Origin: an uncultured Selenomonadales bacterium
GTDB taxonomy: Bacteria; Bacillota; Negativicutes; Selenomonadales; Selenomonadaceae
DNA length: 21,780 bases
Assembly: GCA_937877545.1 (NCBI GenBank)
Contig: CALFJE010000003.1
Span: 1 to 21,780 of the forward strand
Direction of reading: 5' to 3'
The notes under the pieces: generated by a model
The model's input: the letters and a program-made list of their open reading frames with translations, nothing else
The model's database searches: none
What the model was told of the DNA's origin: nothing
Position numbers and translations under genes: made by a program
In this document: positions 1-13,200 of the stretch, one piece after another
Position numbering within the stretch: position 1 is the first letter of the stretch
Layout of the letters: each line of letters opens with the position of its first letter

Positions 1-1230
1 GGCGCAACTCTCACTTGGGCGAACGCCAACATTAACGTCGAGGACGGCGTAACCTATACCGATTTGCTTGCGCTCACCAACTGGACGGCTTCGTCAAACG
101 TCGAGGACGATATTGTCATCAATTCAAGCTCCGCCGAGGGCGAACTGGTCAACGGCGCGAAAATCTACGGTGTTTTGGAGCGCAACGGGCAAGGCAATTA
201 CACCCTTAAGAACACCAATAAGAATACCAATCCCAATTCGGTAACCGTCGACGGCGTGACTTTAACCATTGAGACGGGCTACGAGACCGTTCCCTTCAAG
301 CTCAACAATGCCACGCTCAACACCGCGAACGGGCACAAGATAACGGGCACCGTCGACAGTGTGGCGGTCGGCTCCATGACCTTCACGCCCGTTGACGGCA
401 ACGTCTTCGATGTCGACGACACGGATTATCAAAAGACGGGCGCGGGCTTGATTCGCGGCGATAAGATTTGGTATCGCGACGCCGCAAGCTACGCCATACC
501 CGGCACCGAATCAAATTGGCATAACCTCCTCAAGCTCACCGATAACGACACGACTTTAAGCTTGAGCGGCGTGACGGGCAACGGCGTTGTGGTCACGGAC
601 GATTTGTCGACGCGCAAGGCAACACTCGTTTATAACTCCAACACCGACGCTTACACCTTGAGCGGCTCCGATATAGCCAACGTCACTTTGGGCACCACCA
701 CGCTCAATTTAAATACGAACTTTGCCACGACGATAACGACGGGCAACGCCACCTACACGATTAACAGCAACAGCTACACCGGCAACCGCCTCACCGTTGC
801 GGCGACGGCAACCAACAGCTCCTCGCTCACGGCGGGCACGGTAAGCATTTCAAGCGGCGGCTCCGTCACGGCGACTGACGATAAAGCTATCGCTGTCACT
901 TCGGGCAACGGCATAACCGCTGCGGCTTCTGCGGGCAAGTGGACGACGATAGGCGGCTTGACAGCGGGCGATATTTTCACCATTGACGGCACCTCCTACG
1001 AAGTGCTCAACGACGGCAAAAAATTCGCCAAGCTCGATTCAAACGGCGGCTATCTGCTCTACGACGGCAACATCAGCGACGAAGGCACCCTCGGCTACGA
1101 AGATATTCTTAACGGGACGTTCGGCACTGTTGTCGCGCTCGACGCAAACGGCAACCTCGACCTCACCCAAAGGCTCGGCAATGACGGCTACACCGCGCTC
1201 GTCGTCGGCTTGACGAACGGCACCGCTGAT
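1..1230 (+). repeat. N-terminal diverged repeat zone of the giant protein
   Basis: This part carries the same building blocks as the regular units that follow, but diverged. A G-D-x-F-x-V-D-x-x-x-Y-like motif appears near residues 136-143 (NVFDVDDTDYQKTGAGL) and again near 323-333 (GDIFTIDGTSYEV). The Trp-marked linker (SNWHNLLKL) lies between them. The Cys motif seen in later units is absent. It looks like an older, eroded copy of one long unit, cut by the window edge. Confidence 0.6.
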
Positions 1231-4200
1231 CCGACCAAGGACGTTGCCACCTTGACTTACAGCGACTCGGCAGGCTACATCCTAAGCAACGGAGGAGGAG
1301 CTGTAAACGAACTCAAGACTATAAGCCTCGGCACCGCTGTCCGCACATTCACCACCGAACTCGAAAAGACCCTTACGACTTCGACGGGGGCTTACACCAT
1401 TAACGGGCAAAGCCTCACCGCTCGCAGTGCTTTGACTTTGGAGACGGCGGCGAACAGCGTCACGCTCACGGGCGGCACCGTCGCGCTCAATGCTTCGGGC
1501 ACCGTTGCGACCTCGGGCGGCACGATAACTGCTTCGGACACAAGCGGCAGTTCGATAACCGTCAATGTCGACGACGGCACGATAACGATTGGCGCACTCG
1601 AAACGGGCGACGTTTTTGAATTCGGCGGCACAACTTACACCATGACGGCTATCGGGCTCACCAAGGGCGACAACCTCGTCAAGAGCATAACCGACAGCGC
1701 GATAACGACGGCTCAGCTTAACGCCGAAGATTGGCAGACGATTATGCAGGCTCCCGGCGGCGTAGTTTCCATTGACGCCAACACTGCCGGCGACGTTATG
1801 CTCGTCGATACCACGGCAAGCCCTGCGCGGAAATACGGCACGCTTACCAAGAGCGGCGGCGAATACACCTTCACGCAGGACGGCTCCGATAAGCTCACCG
1901 ATATAACTTTGAGCGGCGTTAAGATAAATCTGGACGCGGCGTGTTCGGGCGCGACAATCAGAATGGGCACCGCGACCTTGACGCCCATAGCAAGCGATAC
2001 CTTCACAGCCGACGCCACCGGCACTTACTTAAGCCTCGGCAACGTCACTCGTATCGATTTGACGGCGGGCATCATTAACGCTGCGGCGAACATTCCGATA
2101 AACGTCAATAACCGCCGCATAACCGCCACGAGCGGCGACATGACCGTCGGCATAATTGACGATAACGGCACCTCAAAAGTTCAAATCGGCGAACTTAACG
2201 TCGGCGACACCTTCACCGTCGACAGTACCGAATACAGAATGACAACCGCCGGGCTCTACGACACCACCAATCAGCAAACGGTAGATTCGGGCGTCTACGA
2301 CAGCAATACACGTTTCGTTGTCGAGGATGCCGCCTCGGGCACGGTTATCACTGTCGACTCAAACGGCGTGCTTGACCTCACGAACAAGCTCACCATGACC
2401 AACAACACCGCGCAGGTTGTCGGTTTGGATGAATCTACGGGCGAAGCCGACCCGACCAAGCCCATTGCAACTTTGACTTACTCCGACGCCAACGGCTACG
2501 CGCTAAGCAACCCCGGCGGCTATTCAAGCGAATTAAAATCCGTCAAGCTCAGCGCAACCGTCAGAGGTTTCACGACCGCGATTGATACGACCGTCAACAC
2601 CACGACGGCGGCGACTTACACCATAAGCGGCAAAGAATTTATCGGGACAAACGCCTTGACGATAGCCGCCACCTCAAGCGGCGCGACCCTCACGGGCGGT
2701 ACAGTCACGCTGAACACAGACGGCTCTGTCGATACGAGAAGCGGTACCATAACCGCCACTGCAGGCTCCGTCAACGTTGCAACTTCCGGCAATGTTTCAA
2801 TAAGTATGCTTGACGCGGGCGACGCTTTTGAATTCGGCGGCAACACCTACACCATGACCAATATCGGCTTGACCAACGGCAACCTCGTCAAGACAATCAA
2901 TAACAGATACATAGCGACGTCGGGCTTGAGCGGCGAAGGTTGGCAAGCGATATTGCAAGCTCCCGGCGGCGTCATGACGATAACCGCAAGCACCGGCAAC
3001 AATACGATGATTGTCGCGGATACCACCGACGCAACCAAGTCCGTTAAGTACGGCGAACTTACAAAGAGCGGCGGCGAATATTTCTTCAGCAAGAGCGACG
3101 GCACAAGCAATTTGAGCGGCGTAGTGCTTAGCGGCGTAAAGGCAACCCTCGACGAAAATTGCGCGGGCGTCCCGATAACGGCGGGCGACGCAAACTTGAC
3201 TGTAACCGCCTCCGAAGATTTCACAGTGGACACCACCGCAAGCGTTGTAACCCTCGGCAACGTCACGCTGATTAACTTGACGGCGGGCACCATTAACGCC
3301 GAGGAGGGCATTCCCGTTGTAGCCGGCGACCACAGAATCATAGCGACGGGCGGCGCAATGACCGTGGGCTTCGACAGCGACGGCAACGTCTTCGTCGGGG
3401 CGCTGAACGAAAACGACACCTTCAGCGTAGACGGCACCAACTACAGAATGACGACCGCCGGGCTTTACGATACCGATAACTCAAAGCTCGTGACGTCGGG
3501 CGTTTCCGTCGACTTGACGACCTTCACGATAGACGGTTTCTCTTCGGACGTTGTCTTGGCTCTCGGCGAAAACGGCGTGCTCGACCTCAGGAGCAAACTC
3601 GGTGATGACGGTTACACGGCGCGTGTTGTCGGCTTAACCGCTACGGGCGACGCCGACCCGACCAAGCCCGTTGCCACCTTGACTTACTCCGATACCAACG
3701 GCTACACCCTAAATAACGCGGGCAGTAATTCAAGCGACTTGAAAACCATCCGCCTCAGCTCCACCGTCCGAAACTTAACCACGGAACTTGAAGCCGGAGT
3801 TAATACGGCGGCACCGAACACCTACACAATCAACGGCAAGACTTTCACCGGCACCACGGTCATGACGATAGCCGCCGCCAAGGACAGTGCGGCTTTGACT
3901 TACGGTACCGTCACGCTCAACACCTCGGACAGCGTCGATACGTCAACCAACACGACAAGCAACACCATTGCCGCGACCAACGGCGCGATAACCGTTAATG
4001 TGTCGAACAACACCGTCACGATTGGCGGGCTAAACGACGGCGAAGTCTTCACGGTAGACAATACCTCCTACACCAAAACGAATATCGGCTTGATAAGCGG
4101 CAACACGCTCAAGGACGCGGGCACCTCCGTAACCGTGGCAAGTCTCGCCGAAGATTGGACTGCCATTAAGCAGGCGGCGGGCGGAGCCTTGACTATCGAC

Positions 4201-7200
4201 ACCAACACCGCTTCCGATTTGACCGTCGTCGATACAACAACCGACCCGACCAACGCCGTTAAATACGGTACCCTCACGCGCAGCGGCGGCGAATACACCT
4301 ACACCGCAAGCAACGGCAACAACTTGACAAGCATAACGCTCAACGGCGTCAAGGCAAATCTGGATTCAACCTGCGCGGGCGCAACCATTACGGCGGGCAC
4401 CGCAACTTTGTCGGCACAAGCGACGGGCGTCTTCACCGTAAACGCAACCGCCACCCCGCTGACTTTGGAAAACGTTACGAGCATCAGCCTGACGGCGGGC
4501 ACCGTCAACGCCAATCAAAATATTCCCGTCACGGTGAACGGCAAGACGATAACGGCGACTTCGGGCGCAATGACTATCGGTATTGTCGGCGACAAAGTGC
4601 AAGTAGGCGACCTCAACAGAGGCGACACCTTCACCGTTGACAACAAATCATATGAAGTAACGGCGGCGGGACTCTATGACGCGGCGAATAATCAACTGAT
4701 TACGCCCTCGACTTCAACCAACACGACGGCCCTCTCCTCCGACATGACGACCTTCACCGTGGATGATGCCGTGACGGGCACGGTTATCGCCGTCGACTCT
4801 AACGGCGTGCTCGACCTCACAACCAAGCTCACCATGACAAATAACACCGCGCTGGTTGTAGGTTTGGACGCTTCGGGCAATGCCTCCCCGACAAGCCCCA
4901 TTGCCACGTTGACTTACTCCGACAGCGACGGTTACACGCTAAGCAACGGCGACAGCAATTTGACCGAACTTACCGCCGTCAAGCTGAGCGCGGCTGTTCG
5001 CAACTTCACGACCGCGATTGATACGACCGTCAACACCACGGCAACGGGCACCTACTCCATTAACGCTAAAACTTTCAACGCGACCGATAATTTGACGATA
5101 GCCGCGACTTCAAGCGGCGCAACCCTCACGGGCGGCACCGTCACGCTGAACACAGACGGCTCCGTCGACACGACCGAAGGCACCATTGAATCGACGAACG
5201 GCACGATAAGCGTTGCGGTTACCGACGACGCGATAACGATTGGCGCGCTCAACGCGGGCGACACCTTCACCGTAGGCAATAGCTCCTATACCATGACGAC
5301 AATCGGGCTGACCAATGACGACCGCGTCAAGGACGACGTTACCGATTCCGTTACGATAGCCGACCTTGCAAACGGCTGGCAAAATCTGATTGAGGCTTCG
5401 GGCGGCGTGTTAAGTATCGACAGCTCCACCGGTTCCGACTTGCTGGTGGTGGCAACGACCGCCGATCCGACCAAGTCCGTTAAGTATGGCACGCTGACCA
5501 AATCGGGCGACACCTACACCTTCACAAAGGAAGGCACCGCCAATCTTTCGGGTGTGACGTTGAGCGGCGTCAAGGCGACTCTGGACAGGAGTTGTGCTAA
5601 CGCGACGATAACGGCGGGCTCCGTAACAATGACCGTTACCGCGAGCCAAGACTTTACCGTTGACGCCACCTCCTCAATCGTTGACCTGGAAAACGTTACG
5701 GCAGTGAATTTGACGGCGGGCACCATTCAGGCTGACGAGGGCGTAACCGTCACGGCGAACACCCGACGCGTAACCGCCACGAGCGGCGCAATGACGATTG
5801 GCATTGTCGACGGCAAAGTTCAAGTAGGCGACCTCAATCCCGAAGACACCTTCACCGTAGGCAATACCGAATACAGAATGACAACCGCCGGGCTCTACGA
5901 CACAACGAATAAGCAGATGGTTACGGCCGGCGTTTACGATAACAATACGCGTTTCGTCGTCGACGACGCGGGGACGGGCACTCCGACGGCTGTTGTTACT
6001 ATTGACTCGGACGGCGTGCTTGACCTCACCGGCAGAATCAGCGGCACCTCTGCTAAGGTTGTAGGCTTAGATTCTTCGGGCGACGCCGACCCGACCAAGC
6101 CGATAGCGGATTTGAGCTACTCCGATTCGACTTACACGCTCGACAATGCGGGCACCAACGTCAATGAACTTAAGTCCGTCAAGCTGAGCGCGACCGTTCG
6201 CAACTTCACGACCGCGATTGATACGACCGTCAACACCACGGCAACGGGCACCTACTCCATTAACGCTAAAACTTTCAACGCGACCGATAATTTGACGATA
6301 GCCGCGACTTCAAGCGGCGCAACCCTCACGGGCGGCACCGTCACGCTGAACACAGACGGCTCCGTCGACACGACCGAAGGCACCATTGAATCGACGAACG
6401 GCACGATAAGCGTTGCTGTCACCGACGACGCGATAACGATTGGCGCACTCAATGCGGGCGAAATCTTCACCTTCGGCGGCACGAGCTACACCATGACCAA
6501 TATCGGGCTCAAGAATGACGACCATATCAAGGACGTTACCGACTCTATAACGACGGCTGAACTTAGCGGCGAAGGTTGGCAACTGCTTATGGAAGCTCCC
6601 GGCGGCGCATTGAGTATCGACAGCTCCACCGGCTCCGACCTCATGATTGTTGCCACGACCGACGATCCGACCAAATCCGTTAAGTACGGCACGCTTACCA
6701 AGAGCGGCGGCGAATACACCTACACCAAGACCGGTACCGCCAACTTGACAGGCATAACTTTGGACGGCGTCAAGGCGACTCTGGATAAAACCTGCGCGGG
6801 GGCAACCATTACGGCTGACGGCGCGACATTAACCGCCACTGCCACGAACGACTTTACCGTTGACGCCACGGGTACAAACCTCACCCTCGAAAACGTCACG
6901 GCGATTAACCTCACGGAAGGCACCATTAACGCCCCGGCAGATGTTCAAGTCACGGCAAAGACGCAACGCATTACTGCCTCCAACGGCGACATGACTGTCG
7001 GCATCAACAAAGACACCGGCAGCGTCGAAGTGGCTGACCTCGATATAGGCGACACCTTCAGCGTAGGCACCACAACCTACACCATGACGGCGGCAGGGCT
7101 CTATTCCTCGGCAAGTCAACAACTGGTTGCGCCTTCGACTTCAACCAACACGACGGCACTCTCCTCTGACATGACGACCTTCACCGTGGACGGCGCAGGC

Positions 7201-10200
7201 TCACAATCGATTATCGCCGTCGACGCAAACGGCAACCTTGACCTCACGACCAAGCTGGGCTCCGACGGCTACACGGCTCTGGTTGTCGGCTTGACGGGCG
7301 GCAACCCCGACCCGACCAAAGACATAGCGACCTTGACCTACACAGATGCGGCGGGCTACACGCTCACTGCCGGCAGCGACATCGACGAGCTTGAATCGAT
7401 AAGCTTGGGCACGGCGGTAAGAAACCTCACTGCGGCGATTAACACGACCGTAACCACGGCGTCGGGCAACTACACCGTCAACAGCAAGCCTTTCAACGGA
7501 CGCAATGCTTTGACGATAGCTACCGCCGCCAATGACGCAACGTTAATCGGCGGCACCGTGACCCTGGCGCAGTCCGGCACCGTAGCCACGCCCGAAGGCA
7601 CCATAGCCGCCACGACGGGCACCGTCATCGTTGATGTCACGGACGACGTTGTCACGGTCGGGGCTCTGAATTCGGGCGACGTGTTCACTGTTGACAATAC
7701 CGCCTACACCATGACGGCGATTGGACTTAAAAACAACGACCTCATCAAGGACGTTGACACCTCGGTTGCCGTAAACGACCTTGCCAACGGCTGGCAGACC
7801 ACCAAGGAAATTGCGGGCGGCGTCCTGTCGATTAACACAAGCACCGAATCTGACGTTTTGCTCGTCGACACAGCGGCAACCCCCGAAAAGAAATACGGCA
7901 CTCTCACGCGCAGCGGCGACGAATTCACTTACACGCAGTCGGAGTCCGGTTCCGATAAGCTCACCTCCATAACTTTGGAAGGCGTCAACGCCACGCTGGA
8001 TAAAGCATGTTCGGGCGTCACGATAACGGTAGAAGCGGGCGATAACGACGTAACCTTGTCCGTGACGGCAACGACCGACTTCACCGTAAACGCCAAGACA
8101 ACGCCCTTGACCCTCGACAACGTCACGGCTATCAGCTTGACGGCGGGCACCGTTCAGGCGGAGCGCGATATTCCCGTCACGGCTAAGGCGCGCCGCATTA
8201 CCGCCACTTCGGGCGACATGACTATAGGCATTAACGGCAACGGCAATGTCGAAGTCGCCGACCTAAATCCCGGCGAAACCTTCACCGTCGGCACCACGAT
8301 CTACGAAATGACGGCGGCGGGGCTTTACGACACCACCAATAAGCAGATGGTGACGGCGGGCGTCTACGATAACAACACGCGCTTTGTTGTCGACGAGGCA
8401 GCCTCTGATGTAGTTGTGTTGCCGCTGAATTCCGACGGCGTGCTTGACCTCACGAGCAAGCTTGGCAATGACGGCTACACGGCTCTGATTGTCGGTTTGG
8501 ATAATAACGGCAACCCCGACCCGACCAAGCCCGTTGCCACCTTGAGCTACACCGACGCCAACGGCTACGAATTAACCGTCCCCGATGATGATTTCGGCGA
8601 ACTCAAATCGATTAAGCTCGGCTCACAGGTCAGAAAGTTCAACACCGCGCTTGAGACGACCGTAACCACCTCAACGGGCACCTACACCGTAAACGATAAG
8701 AGCTTCACGGCACGCAACGCTTTGACGATTGAAACCGCCAACAGCAACGCGACCCTCACGGGCGGCACGGTAACGCTCAACGTCAACGGCTCCGTCACCA
8801 CGCCCGACGATACAATCACCTCGACGGCGGGCACCGTTACCGTTGATGTCAGCGACGACGCCGTCACAATCGGATTGCTCGACGCGGGCGACGCCGTCCA
8901 AGTCAACGATACGACTTACACAAAGACGACAATCGGGCTCACCAACGACAACTTGATTAAAGACGTTGATACCTCGGTTGCGATTAGTGACCTTGCCAAC
9001 GGCTGGCAGACTATGGAGCAGGCACCCGGTGGCGCAGCGACAATAGACAAGACGACGGGCTCGGACATCCTGCTCGTGGACACGGCGGCAAGCCCTGCGC
9101 GGAAATACGGCACGCTGATAAAATCGGGTGGCGAATACACCTACACCAAGACGGGCAACAACCTCAGCAGTCTCACGCTCGACGGCGTCAAAGTTAATCT
9201 GGACAAAGCCTGCGCGGGTATCCCGATAACGGCGGGCACCGCGACCTTTACCGTTGCGGCTTCGGATAACTTCAGCGCAGACGCCACGTCAACGCCCGTC
9301 CTCAGCGATGTCTCGGCGGTAACCTTGACGGCGGGCACCATTAACGCTCCGTCAAATGTTCCCGTCACGGCGAACAACCGCCGCATCACCGCCACGTCGG
9401 GCGCAATGACTATCGGCATTGTCAACATTGAAGGCACGGATAAAGTTCAAATCAGCGGACTCAATAACGGCGAAACCTTCACAATCGGCAATACCGCTTA
9501 CGAAATGACGACCGCAGGGCTTTACATAGCGGCTAACAATCAACGAGTAATGGAGGGCTTATCTTCCGATATGACTACTTTCACTGTGGACGATGAGGTT
9601 ACGGGCGGCGTTGTTGCGCTCGACAGCGAAGGCGTGCTCAACCTCTCAAGTGAACTCGGCAGTGCGACGGCTTTGGTTGTCGGGCTCGATTCAGAGGGCA
9701 ACGCCGACTTGACCAAGCCCGTTGCCACCATAAACTATTCCGCCGGCACAGGCTACGAATTAACGGACGCGCAGAGCAACTTCAACGAACTGGACTTGAT
9801 AACTCTCAAGGATATAAGAACGTTTACCACCGAACTGAACACGACGCTCAACACCTCGACGGGCACCTACACCGTAAACGGCAAGTCCTTCAACGCAAGC
9901 AGGGCTTTAACGATAACCACCGGCAAAGACAGCGCGACCCTGACGAACGGCACCGTCACTCTTGCCACCGACGCCGAGGTTGCCGTACTTGCCACCACCG
10001 TTAAATCCGACGCGGGCTCAATCACCGTCGACGTAAGCGGCACCACCGTAACTTTGGGCGAACTCAATGCGGGCGACAGATTCACCGTTGGCGAGGATTC
10101 TTACGTCATGTCGAATATCGGCTTGACCAACGGCGACCTTCTCAGAGAAGGGCTTTTAACCTCGATAACCTTGACCGACCTCGCCGAAGGTTGGACTGCC

Positions 10201-13200
10201 ATTAAGCAGGCACCCGGCGGCGCATTGACCCTCGACGCAACAATTACGGACTCCAATTTGCCCGTCTACGACACGGAAACCAATCCGACCTCGCCCGTCA
10301 AATACGGCACGCTCACCAAGTCAGGTAACGTCTACACCTTCACGCAAGAAAACGGCAACAACCTCAGCAACATAACCCTCGACGGCGTTAAAGTTAATCT
10401 GGATAAAGCCTGCGCGGGTGTCACGATAAATGCGGGCGACATAAGCTTGAGTGTTGCCGCCTCCGAAGACTTCACCGTCGACGATTCGGGCGACGCCATT
10501 AAGTTTGAAAACATCGAGGCGATAACGTTGTCGGCGGGCACCATTAACGCTCCGTCAAATATTCCCGTCACGGCGAACGGCAACAGAATCACCGCCACAA
10601 GCGGCGACATGACCGTCGGCATAAACGACGAGGGCAAAGTTCAAATCGGCGACCTCAACGCGGGCGATACCTTCATCCTCGGCGATAACACCTATGAATG
10701 GACTTCGGCAGGGCTCTACGACGCCGCGAACAACTTAATCGTGACGGAAGGCGTTTCCGAAAATGCCGCGACCTTGACGGTAGACGACATGGACACCGAG
10801 GCGGTTGTTGCCGTCGAAAACAACACCCTGGACTTGACCGCGCAAACGGCAAATGCCGGCGTCTTCGTCTTGGACGGCAACGATAAGCCCGAAAAGAAAC
10901 TTGCCGACCTCACCGTCAACGGCACCAGAAAGACCCTCACCGCCGATACCGACGCCGTCAATGCAGATAACGCCGTTTCCGAAATTCAAAACGTCAACGT
11001 CAACGCGGGCGACAATCTCACCGTCGACTTCACGACCACAGTTAATGCGCCGAGCGGCACCGTCACCGTCAACACCAAATCCTACAACGGCACGACAGAC
11101 CTCGTTATCGACAGCGACGGCGAAACCTCCACGCTCAACAAAGGCACGATTAACCTTAATCAAACGACGAAGACCGCGCAGGCGACCAACGACACGACCG
11201 CGCTCACCGTAACCAACGGCTCCTTCTCGGCGGCGGCGACTAACGGCAAGTTTACGACCCTCGAAGGCGTGGACGTGACCGAACAATTCACTTTTGACGA
11301 TAAGAACTACACGCAGACCGACCTCGGCTTGATGCGCGACGGCACCATTCGCGAAGACCTCACGGGCACGACCGTCGATTTGACGAAACTCGAATCTCAA
11401 TCGTGGAGCAACCTCCTCGCGCCCGTCAACGCAACCTTGAACCTCGGCGGCGTGTCGCAAGATGCTATTGTCTATAACAATGCCGATTATCCGAGCGAAA
11501 AGCTTGCCGGGCTGACGGTTGACGGCAACGAACTCAAGCTTAGCGGCACAAGCATTGCCGAAGGCGCGATTCAGACCGTGGCTGTCGATACAGGCTCCGA
11601 CTTTACCGTCGATTTCGGGACGCAAATCAGTGCTCCGAGCGGCACCGTCACGATAAACGGCGATGACTATGTCGCGACCACCGCGGTTGCCGTCGACACC
11701 AAGGGCAAGACTAAAGATACAACCGTCTACAGCGGCACGATAACCTTGACCGACGGCTCCGCGCAGGCTACCAACGATGATACCGCCTTGACTGTTACGG
11801 GCACCGTCAATGCAAGGGCAGTGGCAGGCGCATTCACCAGGCTGGAAGGGCTTAGCATAGGCGAAAGCTTTACCTTCGGCGGGAGCACCTACACGCAAAC
11901 CAACCTCGGCTTGATGCGGGAGGATAACACCGTTGCCAATAAATTGACCTCCGAAACCGTCAACCTCACGAACTTAAGCGTCGAAACTTGGAACGACTTC
12001 CTTGCCCCCGACAACAAAGTGCTCGACCTCAGCGGCGTTTCCGCAGCCGTTCCCGTTTACGATACCGTTCCGCCGACAGAGCAAATCGCAAGCGTGACCG
12101 CCAAGAACGGCAAGCTCACCCTAAGCGGGACGTCGGGCGCAAGTGCTTTAATCGAAACCGTCAACATTGACGGCGAAACCAATTGGACGATTGACTTCCC
12201 TGCCACGGTAAATGCGGCGGGCTCGGCTACCGTCAACGGCACCCCCTACGCCCTGCACGAAGGCGGCGACGGCTTTGTCATTATCGGCGACGGCACGACC
12301 TCCACGCTCTACAACGGCATGGCAGACCTCACCGCTGCAACGCCCTCCGTCACGGCAGATAAAACCGTAAGCGTCACGAATGGCGAGATTTTCGTTGACG
12401 TTACGGCAGGCAATTTGGTAAGCGTCGGCGGCATTTCTTCGGGCGAAACCTTCACGATTGACACGGACGCCTACAACATGACCGACTTCGGCTTGATGAA
12501 GGGCAACACCATTTGCGAAACCCTCAACGATTCGGATGTTACGGTTGCCGAACTTGACGCCGCCACGTGGGAAAATGTCCTCGCGCCGACAAACAGTGAA
12601 CTCAACTTGACCGACGTAACCGAAGACGCGCTTATCTTCGACAGCATGACCGCTCCGACGAAAGATTTGGCTATGCTGACCGTGGAGGGCAATTCCTTCA
12701 TGCTCAACGCCGACGATAACTTTGAAGCAGGGGCGATTGCAACCGTGGATGTTCCCGCCGATTCCAATGTGGTTGTCGACTTCGCCGCGCAGATTAAGGC
12801 TCCGAGCGGCACGCTTAAGGTAAACAATGATTCGTACAGCGCGACGACTGCCGTTGTTGTCGACACGGGCGGCAAGAACCGGGACACGACACTTTACAGC
12901 GGCACGATAACCTTAACCAACGGCTCCGCGCAGGCGACCAACGATGATACCGCCTTGACTGTTACGGGCACCGTCAATGCCGTTGCTTCTGCGGGCAAGT
13001 TCAATAAGTTGACGGGCTTGGACGTCGGCGAAAGCTTTACCTTCGGCGGACAATCCTACACGCAGACCGCCCCCGGCTTAATGAGCGACGGCAAATTGGT
13101 TGAAGACTTCAGCGAAACGGTAGACTTGACGACGCTCGGCTCCGCCGATTGGAACGACTTCATCTATCCGACCGCCGGCACGCTTGACTTAAGCACTGTC

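Larger units (their letters stand above)
1231..10887 (+). repeat. Eight tandem 1.2-kb higher-order repeats (two-part, about 400 residues each)
   Basis: A recurring anchor of the form PTKPVATLTYSD begins at 1231, 2452, 3658, 4888, 6091, 7312, 8521 and 9709, and the next related anchor (PEKKLADLTVNG) is at 10888. The unit lengths are 1221, 1206, 1230, 1203, 1221, 1209, 1188 and 1179 bp, all multiples of three. Each unit has two related halves. Half A runs from PTKP-ATLTYSD through a GGTVTLN-type strand to GDxFxFGGTxYTMTxIGL and a Trp-marked linker (NGWQ or EDWQ). Half B runs from APGGxLSID through KYGTLTKSGGEYTYT, LDGVKxxLDxxCAG and RRITATSGDMTIGI to GDTFTVGNTxYxMTTAGLYD. Both halves share the YGTLT/ATLTYSD, L-T-x-G-T and GDxFTV-Y-MT-GL elements, so the unit probably arose by doubling of a module of about 200 residues. 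Confidence 0.93.

Noticed and set aside
64..66. TTG as the start codon of the giant gene
   Set aside because: The frame is open upstream to base 1 with the same repeat-type composition (GATLTWANANINVEDG), there is no ribosome binding site, and the repeats begin before it.
1231..10887. CRISPR array or satellite-type noncoding repeat
   Set aside because: The units are about 1.2 kb, in-frame, diverged mainly at synonymous and conservative positions and fully coding. There are no short identical repeats with unique spacers.
10735..11898. Reverse-strand open frame of 387 codons
   Set aside because: It is the same antisense shadow effect over the half-period repeats. Its apparent internal repeats simply mirror those of the sense gene.
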